Source: Micavibrio sp. UBA2638 (GTDB lineage: Bacteria > Pseudomonadota > Alphaproteobacteria > Micavibrionales > Micavibrionaceae). Taken from it: a stretch of DNA of 11,392 nucleotides. The notes under the pieces are model-generated. The model did not search any database. It was not told the DNA's origin and was given only the letters and a program-made list of their open reading frames with translations. Below are positions 1 to 4,673 of the stretch, piece by piece; positions within the stretch are counted from its first letter, which is position 1; each line of letters starts with the position of its first letter. The position numbers were made by a program, and so were the translations under genes. Where the stretch lies: assembly GCA_002359735.1 (NCBI GenBank), contig DENS01000017.1, forward strand, positions 91,577 to 102,968, given 5' to 3'.

Positions 1-246
1 GCCAGCCGTAATGGCGGGCGCAGCGCAATTTTTTATGGGGCCGCGCATTTTGGCAATCACGATACCAGCTTTGTTACCGCCATAGGAAAAGAAGCATTCT
101 TCAATCTTTCCCTTACCGCCGGATCTCAAGGACTGCCAACAACAGATACAAAAGTGGACGCCATGTATGATACAAAACATGATACAGGCGCTATATATAA
201 CTATGCGCCGGTACCACCTGCCGAGATTTTAGCGCCAGAATTCTAA
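1..246 (+). CDS. C-terminal part of an unidentified protein
   Basis: The frame is open from the first base of the window and ends at a TAA at 244-246, giving the last 81 residues of a protein whose start lies outside the window. I do not recognise the family. The visible part contains a small-residue/aromatic stretch (FYGAAHFGNHDTSF, about residues 11-24 of the fragment) and ends in a proline/alanine-rich tail with no membrane segment. Codon use is like the neighbouring gene. The next gene starts 34 bp later on the same strand with its own ribosome binding site and no terminator between them, so the two could be co-transcribed. That this is a real coding region rests on the uninterrupted frame and on the close same-strand spacing. 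Confidence 0.6.
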   Translation, partial: ASRNGGRSAIFYGAAHFGNHDTSFVTAIGKEAFFNLSLTAGSQGLPTTDTKVDAMYDTKHDTGAIYNYAPVPPAEILAPEF

Positions 247-280
247 ACACGTTGCGAGCTCAAATAACAGGAATCAAACC

Positions 281-997
281 ATGTCAGATCAAGAATTCAT
301 TCCAGCAAACCGTCAGAATACAGAAGAAATATCTGATCGTATCATGCAGTTTCAGATACTGTATATCAAAGATGGAGCTGAACGGGATTACAGATGTGAT
401 CTGAAAAACCTATCGCTGGACAATGTCGATTTCACCAGATTATGCAAGGATGCCACATTAAGAGCAGCGGATACGCTATGCGATACCGGGCACGCGAAAT
501 ATGTCGAATTTGCAGAAGAAAGCCTGGATCGCCTTGCAAATCATTTTGATTTCACCGACAGCACAGGTCACCGCACCATCTTTCATAAACTAGACTTCAC
601 GCATAGCGTCATGCGCAATACATACTTCGTTGAACCTGATTTCAGACATAGCTCACAATTTTTTACTGTGGATGTCACAGGTGCGCACTGGGTGCGGCCA
701 AAGTTTACATTGAATACTCAACTCTGCGGCCTAAAAATTTTGCACATGAACAAACTGCAAGAACCGGAATTTTATGACCATGAAAACAGGCTGATTAAAG
801 GGGCTTATGTTGATAACGATGGAATTATAAAATACAACAACAGCATTAAGAATGTCTGGGACAATGCCCGCAGGGGAGTAAACGTCGACAGAGCATTCCA
901 AAACTATAATGCCCTCAGGAGCTTATCAGAACACACCAACAAACTCACCGATCTACGAAACGGTATCATCGAACAGGCTGGCCGTCTGCTCCCCTAA
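281..997 (+). CDS. 238-aa protein with degenerate pentapeptide-repeat pattern
   Basis: The ATG at 281 is preceded by AGGAA at a normal distance, which supports this start. The family is not recognised with certainty. Two stretches show hydrophobic residues at every fifth position: L41, L46 and F51, then F101, F106, M111, F116 and F121, and after a one-residue slip F127, V132, W137 and F142. This is the spacing of a pentapeptide-repeat right-handed beta-helix (consensus A-D/N-L-x-x), but the flanking residues are poorly kept, so it would be a strongly degenerate example. There is no signal peptide or membrane span, so a cytoplasmic protein is inferred. The C-terminal 60 residues are helical-looking and polar. 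It is convergent with the DUF3592-type gene, 36 bp away. Function unknown; the pentapeptide assignment is an inference from periodicity alone. Confidence 0.75.
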   Translation: MSDQEFIPANRQNTEEISDRIMQFQILYIKDGAERDYRCDLKNLSLDNVDFTRLCKDATLRAADTLCDTGHAKYVEFAEESLDRLANHFDFTDSTGHRTIFHKLDFTHSVMRNTYFVEPDFRHSSQFFTVDVTGAHWVRPKFTLNTQLCGLKILHMNKLQEPEFYDHENRLIKGAYVDNDGIIKYNNSIKNVWDNARRGVNVDRAFQNYNALRSLSEHTNKLTDLRNGIIEQAGRLLP

Positions 998-1033
998 ATG
1001 GATTTCTGCAATAAGGCAAAGAACTTCGTAAAA

Positions 1034-1594
1034 TCACAGAGTCTTTTGCCGCGGGAAAACCGCGCGGATCACCGTCCCCGCAATAAAAAGGTAAATAGCA
1101 CCGAACAACGCCATAAACGCATAGAACCAAGTCGGATCTGGTTTGGAAATATCCAGCAAAGCCTTCTTCGGGTTCTCAGGATTGTAATACGCCGTGACTG
1201 CCGCGCCCGGCGGATGCGCCGCCACAATCTCCTGCGCCCGGCTTTTCGAGCCCTCCAGCCCATAAGTATAACTATAACGCCTGGAGCGATAGCCCTTCCC
1301 GTCAACTTCAAATCGGTAATAAATATACGGATAATGGATCACGCGGTTATTACCGCTGCCGTGTGAGTTCCGCGTCTTCACCTCGGATTCCAAAACCCTG
1401 GCCTGCACAGGAACAAAATTATTATGCGCATGCATCTGAAGGCGCATATCCTCAAACACGCTCATCACCACAAACCCCGCGCCCAGCGCAATCACCGTCA
1501 TCACCCCAAGAAAGAACAGCTTGTCACGCGTGCTCATCGGCGCGTCATCACCGCCCTCATCATTATTGCCCTGTGTAGAATGCTCCTCGCTCAT
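1034..1594 (-). CDS. DUF3592-type membrane protein
   Basis: 186 residues from the ATG at 1594. This start is preferred over an in-frame ATG 33 bp upstream because a strong GGGGGAG lies 6 nt before it. The protein has an acidic cytoplasmic-type N-terminus, a hydrophobic span at about 26-46, a soluble segment at 60-150 and a second span at about 156-178. The soluble part has the hallmarks of DUF3592: an F-V-P-V-x-A-x-V opening strand, the Y-x-Y-x-F-x-V-D-G-x-x-Y block near 90-102, and the closing AYYNPENPKKALL near 135-147 (family pattern: V-x-Y-x-P-x-x-P-x-x-A-x-L). The soluble domain between the two spans is expected on the outer face of the inner membrane. Molecular role is unknown for the family. 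A 34-residue membrane ORF lies 60 bp upstream on the same strand and may share its transcript. Confidence 0.85.
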   Translation of the reverse strand: MSEEHSTQGNNDEGGDDAPMSTRDKLFFLGVMTVIALGAGFVVMSVFEDMRLQMHAHNNFVPVQARVLESEVKTRNSHGSGNNRVIHYPYIYYRFEVDGKGYRSRRYSYTYGLEGSKSRAQEIVAAHPPGAAVTAYYNPENPKKALLDISKPDPTWFYAFMALFGAIYLFIAGTVIRAVFPRQKTL

Positions 1595-1654
1595 CGCGCG
1601 CTCCCCCGCTATCAAAAATTCACGCATCAGTGTAGCGAAAATTCACCGCAAGCG

Positions 1655-1759
1655 CTAGCGCGTGGCACCAACATACCAAAACTCCAATAAGAAAATCACA
1701 TAGGCAATCGCCATCATTACGGCGATCAGAAGAATTTGGGTGCGGGGACGAATTTTCAT
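1655..1759 (-). CDS. 34-aa single-span membrane microprotein
   Basis: A short open frame runs from ATG at 1759 to TAG at 1655. The product starts with a basic segment (MKIRPRTQ), continues with about 20 hydrophobic residues (ILLIAVMMAIAYVIFLL) and ends in a short polar tail. This is what a one-pass inner-membrane microprotein looks like, with the N-terminus inside by the positive-inside rule. It lies upstream of, and on the same strand as, the DUF3592-type gene, 60 bp apart. No good Shine-Dalgarno sequence is visible; a weak AGG lies about 9 nt before the ATG. The coding call rests on the ordered basic-hydrophobic-polar layout and the genomic position. A chance ORF of this length cannot be excluded. 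Confidence 0.45.
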   Translation of the reverse strand: MKIRPRTQILLIAVMMAIAYVIFLLEFWYVGATR

Positions 1760-1965
1760 ACGGATAAGCCTATCAAAAAAGCACCAGCATGACGAGTGCA
1801 AGAAAACCGCCCCGGCAAAAACAAAAAAGTCGCCCCAGTTTTAAAACGGGAGTGGCCCCACATTTTCCGGTCTAAAGCGCTCCCACCGCCATGTGGCCCC
1901 ACTCGCCCCACATTTTTTAGACCGCGAAAGACGCGCAGGCGCGCTCCCCGATGTGCATAATAACA
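1760..1965. other. Non-coding stretch between the microprotein and the Phd-like gene
   Basis: About 200 bp without a convincing gene on either strand. The left third is ordinary sequence upstream of the microprotein. The right two thirds hold the short repeats described separately. I see no intrinsic terminator with a T-run for the Phd-like gene, although the inverted repeat at 1868-1924 lies just beyond its stop codon. Confidence 0.6.
1838..1924. repeat. Cluster of short direct and inverted repeats
   Basis: The 12-mer GCCCCACATTTT occurs at 1855-1866 and 1905-1916, and the 10-mer GTGGCCCCAC at 1852-1861 and 1893-1902. A perfect 9-bp inverted repeat, CGGTCTAAA at 1868-1876 and TTTAGACCG at 1916-1924, encloses the middle of the cluster. 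A perfect 10-bp palindrome, GTTTTAAAAC, lies just before it at 1838-1847. The 39-bp loop is too long for a typical terminator. It may be a degraded palindromic repeat or a protein-binding array; its role is unknown. Confidence 0.55.
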
Positions 1966-2277
1966 TCAACGATCCAGCGTATAAGGAATATAAACCCCGA
2001 CCGCGCGATCATAGCGCTTCAGCACCACGCCCTTGACCAGGCCCCGCTCACACAGGCGCATATAATGGGCGATCTTGCTCTTGAATTTATGGGTTGTGAC
2101 CTCGATATACGCAAAATCATCCCCGTAAAAACGCTCCCCGCGTAAATCAGGATGCAGCGTGTCCAAAGGCCCCGGCGGGGCAATCACGCCGTCATCCGGC
2201 TTGGTCGAGGCAATATACCCCTCCCAGTCCGCATCGTTCATATAGTGTGGCTGCTCTGTTTCATCCTCATGTGTCAT
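1966..2277 (-). CDS. Phd/YefM-like orphan antitoxin-type protein
   Basis: 103 residues. The first ~55 residues are acidic and proline-rich and match nothing I know. Residues 56-99 resemble the N-terminal fold of Phd/YefM antitoxins: a beta strand (YIEVTTHKF), a helix with the K-x-K-I-A-x-Y-M-R-L-C-E-R-G pattern, then two strands (GVVLKRYDRAVGVYIPY) corresponding to the usual 'vvItrrgrpVAvivP'. In the family this fold binds operator DNA and the C-terminal tail binds a toxin; here the protein ends right after the fold, so no toxin-neutralising tail is present. No toxin gene is adjacent. No Shine-Dalgarno sequence precedes the ATG; a promoter placed just upstream suggests a leaderless message. 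It is divergent from the AT-rich ATPase gene but has the host-like base composition. The family assignment is tentative; a stand-alone DNA-binding repressor is an alternative. Confidence 0.7.
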   Translation of the reverse strand: MTHEDETEQPHYMNDADWEGYIASTKPDDGVIAPPGPLDTLHPDLRGERFYGDDFAYIEVTTHKFKSKIAHYMRLCERGLVKGVVLKRYDRAVGVYIPYTLDR

Positions 2278-2283
2278 GAGATG

Positions 2284-2312
2284 AGTTTAGGATTATATTC
2301 CTCGAAAGTCAA
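2284..2312 (-). promoter_or_regulatory. Candidate promoter of the Phd-like gene
   Basis: On the minus strand TTGACT (2312-2307) is followed after 17 bp by TAAACT (2289-2284), with 6 nt to the ATG. Transcription would begin at about the start codon, so the mRNA would be leaderless. A second -10-like TATAAT lies at 2297-2292 but is only 9 bp from the TTGACT, so it is not the partner of that box. Confidence 0.45.
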
Positions 2313-2372
2313 GTTAATGTCTTTACATACTTTCAACTGGAAATAGAAACAACAAAATGCTAAATCTGCATA

Positions 2373-4034
2373 ATGGTTAAAAAGACAAAAGAAACTAATC
2401 CAATAATAAGAAAAAATCTTTCAATCGGTGCAGAAGATGCCGAAATGGATGATGATTTTCTACAAGAGTGCTTTATAGAAACTGAAGATGTAAATTTACT
2501 TTTAGATACGACCAAGCCACAAAGAATTATAATTGGCAGAACCGGCGCAGGAAAAACTGCATTGCTAAAACACTTAAAAAAACATTCTGATAACGTTATC
2601 CAACTATCTCCAGAAAACCTATCGTTTCGATACTTAGCCGATTCATCCATATTAAATTTTTTTGAAGAAGCTGGAGTAAATTTAAATATTTTTTATTTGC
2701 TTTTATGGAGACATATTTTTTGCACTGAATTAATACAGAAAAAATATAATATCTGTAACGAACAAAAGATGAAACAATTTATCAATAGATTTGTAGCATC
2801 ATTAAGTGGAGATAAAGGAAGAATTCTTGCACTTGAGTACTTACAAGAATGGGGAGAAAAGTTTTGGATAACCACCCAAGAACGCATTGTTGAAACCACG
2901 CAGAAGCTAGAAACTGATTTCGAAGCACATGCTTCTGGTGAAATAATAAAACTACTGAATTTAGGAGCTAAGGGAGCTCAAAAATTAACAGAAGAACAAA
3001 AATATGAAGCAGCGAATATTGGAAAGAATGTTGTAAATAAAATACAAGTTGAAAAACTTACACAAGTTATAAATATTCTTAATTCTGAAATTTTTAACGA
3101 CCCTAAAGAGCGCTACTATATACTTATAGATCAACTTGACGAAAATTGGGCTAGTGAAGAACTTAAATATAAAATCATTAGAGCCTTAATAGATACTACA
3201 AAAAAATTTCAAAGAGTTACAAATGTCAAAATAATTATCGCACTTCGAGAAGACTTGCTGTTAAAAGTACTTAGTGAGACAAGGGACTCAGGATACCAAG
3301 AAGACAAAATGGAATCTTTATTTTTAAGATTACATTGGTTACCTGAAGAACTAGAAAACATTTTAGATAAAAGAGTTGAAACGCTGTTCAAAAGGCAATA
3401 TGACAAAAAGCAAGTTAAAGCAAGCGATATACTTCCTAGTGGACAAAGAGATAAACATGATGCAGTGGGTTATATAATTGATAGGTCATTTTTAAGGCCC
3501 AGGGAAGTAATAAGCTTTTTTAATTGTTGTCTTGAACATTCCGCAGGACAGACACACATAAATTATAAAACCATATCAGATGCAGAGTTAGCTTATTCTA
3601 GGAAAAGAATAAGAGCTTTGGGAGATGAATGGGCTAATGATTTTCCCCTCCTAGAAAACTATGTAAATTTACTTCACGGACTTCCCTCTTCGTTTACTTT
3701 TTCAACATTAATGCAACTACCTTACATAGAGGATATACTTTTAGACATCGCCTGTTATGACAGTAAAAGATGCGAAAAAGATAAAATTTGCAAAATCACC
3801 AAACCGTACCTAGAGGGCAACAAACAAAAAAAACGCTCTATAATATTAGAAATTGTATGTGCTTTTTACCAAGTAGGATTACTTGGTGTAAAATTAGATG
3901 AAACCTATCCAACAGAATGGTCATATAATTCCACACCATTATTACAACCTACCCAAATTAAAGATAAAACAAAATTATATATCCACCCAACATTTTACAG
4001 AGCACTAGGGGTTAACATAAAAGCAGCGGCCTAA
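2373..4034 (+). CDS. AT-rich P-loop ATPase, Sll1717-like family
   Basis: 553 residues. Residues 28-48 (DFLQECFIET... LLLD) lead into a Walker A motif GRTGAGKT at 55-62. Walker B is YYILIDQLDE at 248-257, with the acidic pair D256/E257 available for Mg2+ and catalysis. A sensor-like strand ends in LRED at 291-294 and an RPRE motif is at 375-378. The C-terminus has an IHPTFYRALG block at 537-546. This layout matches what I know of proteins annotated 'P-loop ATPase, Sll1717 family', large cytosolic STAND/KAP-like ATPases of unknown role often found in accessory regions. Base composition is far more AT-rich than all neighbours, a sign of horizontal transfer. The last codons (GCA GCG GCC) are GC-rich and run into the uvrB remnant, so the true C-terminus may have been altered. 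No Shine-Dalgarno sequence is visible; in-frame stop TAA at 2361 makes 2373 the first possible ATG. A defence role is conjecture. Confidence 0.85.
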   Translation: MVKKTKETNPIIRKNLSIGAEDAEMDDDFLQECFIETEDVNLLLDTTKPQRIIIGRTGAGKTALLKHLKKHSDNVIQLSPENLSFRYLADSSILNFFEEAGVNLNIFYLLLWRHIFCTELIQKKYNICNEQKMKQFINRFVASLSGDKGRILALEYLQEWGEKFWITTQERIVETTQKLETDFEAHASGEIIKLLNLGAKGAQKLTEEQKYEAANIGKNVVNKIQVEKLTQVINILNSEIFNDPKERYYILIDQLDENWASEELKYKIIRALIDTTKKFQRVTNVKIIIALREDLLLKVLSETRDSGYQEDKMESLFLRLHWLPEELENILDKRVETLFKRQYDKKQVKASDILPSGQRDKHDAVGYIIDRSFLRPREVISFFNCCLEHSAGQTHINYKTISDAELAYSRKRIRALGDEWANDFPLLENYVNLLHGLPSSFTFSTLMQLPYIEDILLDIACYDSKRCEKDKICKITKPYLEGNKQKKRSIILEIVCAFYQVGLLGVKLDETYPTEWSYNSTPLLQPTQIKDKTKLYIHPTFYRALGVNIKAAA

Positions 4035-4140
4035 AGCCCCCAACTCCTGCTCTTCCAGCCGCTTGATCTCATCCCGCAGGCGGGCGGCGGTTTCGAATTC
4101 CAAATCCTCGGCGGCTTTGTGCATGCGGGTTTTTAGCTTT
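4031..4140 (-). pseudogene. uvrB: 3' remnant of a second, divergent uvrB allele
   Basis: This stretch aligns with the last 107 bp of the intact uvrB (4676-4782) at roughly 85% identity, with about 15 mismatches and one single-base gap. Read on the minus strand it encodes the UVR-domain helix pair (KLKTRMHKAAEDLEFETAAR followed by LRDEIKRLEEQELG). Compared with the resident UvrB there are five replaced residues and several silent changes but no internal stop. An extra G in a G-run near the end (five instead of four) shifts the frame; without it the sequence would end ELGL and a TAG stop (CTA at 4031-4033). The pattern of codon-wise divergence indicates an allele that diverged while functional, not a decayed tandem copy. 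Homology stops abruptly at about 4140. Confidence 0.88.
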
Positions 4141-4543
4141 TATCATTTTCACTCAATGACTTACCGCGCTTCTTTTTGAGAAAATCACGAATATCTTCGT
4201 TACTATACCCAAGGAGCTTACCAACAATCTCGTCATGGGCGGGGTTGTACTTAAGCTCTTTGGAAAAAACGCTTTCTTCTATCCAAAGATAAAACTGTGC
4301 GCGCCACTCCTGCCCCGGTAACGTAAAACAAACAAACTTCACCCGATCACCATTACGCGCATTCGTCACGATTGTTTCCAACCGCATAATTTTTCCTTGC
4401 GCCACATATGGGGCAAAGGCGCGCTCGGGAATAATGTCTTCGGGAATATCGTCACCATCCACATACAGATCATGAAAAACAGCCAGCGATTTCTCGCCCG
4501 CCAACATTAAATCCAATTCCCGTCCTTCATGTGGTCCAATCAT
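4133..4543 (-). CDS. 136-aa protein of unknown function
   Basis: 136 residues starting MIGPHEGRELDLMLAGEK, a well-ordered soluble protein with no signal peptide or membrane span. Features are a conserved-looking G-P-x-E-G-R-E N-terminus, an acidic loop (DGDDIPEDIIPE, 29-40), an aromatic strand region (WRAQFYLWIEE, 80-90) and a C-terminal helix (HDEIVGKLLGYSNEDIRDFL) followed by a lysine-rich tail. I do not recognise the family. Base composition is host-like. Its stop codon (TAA, 4135-4133) lies inside the uvrB remnant, so the final one to three residues are supplied by the junction and the original C-terminus may have been longer or different. No Shine-Dalgarno sequence precedes the ATG; a promoter close to it suggests leaderless translation. 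It lies downstream of and co-directional with uvrB, separated by the palindromic repeat. Confidence 0.75.
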   Translation of the reverse strand: MIGPHEGRELDLMLAGEKSLAVFHDLYVDGDDIPEDIIPERAFAPYVAQGKIMRLETIVTNARNGDRVKFVCFTLPGQEWRAQFYLWIEESVFSKELKYNPAHDEIVGKLLGYSNEDIRDFLKKKRGKSLSENDKS

Positions 4544-4549
4544 AGGTGA

Positions 4550-4577
4550 AGTCTATCATGGGGTTCTGGTAAAGCAA
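4550..4577 (-). promoter_or_regulatory. Candidate promoter of the 136-aa gene
   Basis: On the minus strand TTGCTT (4577-4572), a 16-bp spacer and TAGACT (4555-4550) are followed by 6 nt and the ATG at 4543. The -35 element lies in the outer arm of the adjacent palindromic repeat. Matches to consensus are modest (3 of 6 and 4 of 6). Confidence 0.3.
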
Positions 4578-4670
4578 TCCATTTGCGCGGGCGGCGCGCC
4601 CCTATGGATTGCCGCGTTGTCGCTACGCTCCGCCTCGCGGGTGACGAATGAAGTAACCAAAGAACCCGAA
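4574..4670. repeat. GCAATCC-type palindromic repeat element
   Basis: A perfect 9-bp inverted repeat, GCAATCCAT (4574-4582) and ATGGATTGC (4604-4612), encloses an inner GGGC (4589-4592) / GCCC (4598-4601) stem. The text continues to the right with CCGCGTTGTCGCTACGCTCC and GCCTCGCGGGTGACGAATGA, which resembles the dispersed 'GCAATCC ... CGTCGCTACGCTC ... GTGACGA' repeats seen in many alphaproteobacterial genomes. It lies directly beyond the uvrB stop codon, fills most of the gap to the 136-aa gene, and may act as the uvrB transcript end. It is absent from the second uvrB end at 4031-4140. Family membership is from memory of such repeats, not from a search. Confidence 0.7.
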
Positions 4671-4673
4671 GGG

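Noticed and set aside
998..1366. 122-codon open frame on the + strand right after the pentapeptide-like gene
   Set aside because: It is antisense to the DUF3592-type gene, whose domain pattern and ribosome binding site are convincing; the + strand product is arginine-rich without recognisable structure.
1595..1627. Upstream ATG (1627) as the DUF3592 gene start
   Set aside because: The ATG at 1594 has a strong GGGGGAG 6 nt upstream; the earlier ATG has none.
1830..1930. CRISPR array
   Set aside because: The repeated units are 10-12 bp, irregularly spaced and only in two copies each.
4141..4673. Insertion sequence or cassette bounded by the two uvrB ends
   Set aside because: No transposase or integrase, and the flanking uvrB copies are only about 85% identical, so they are not a target-site duplication made by this insert.
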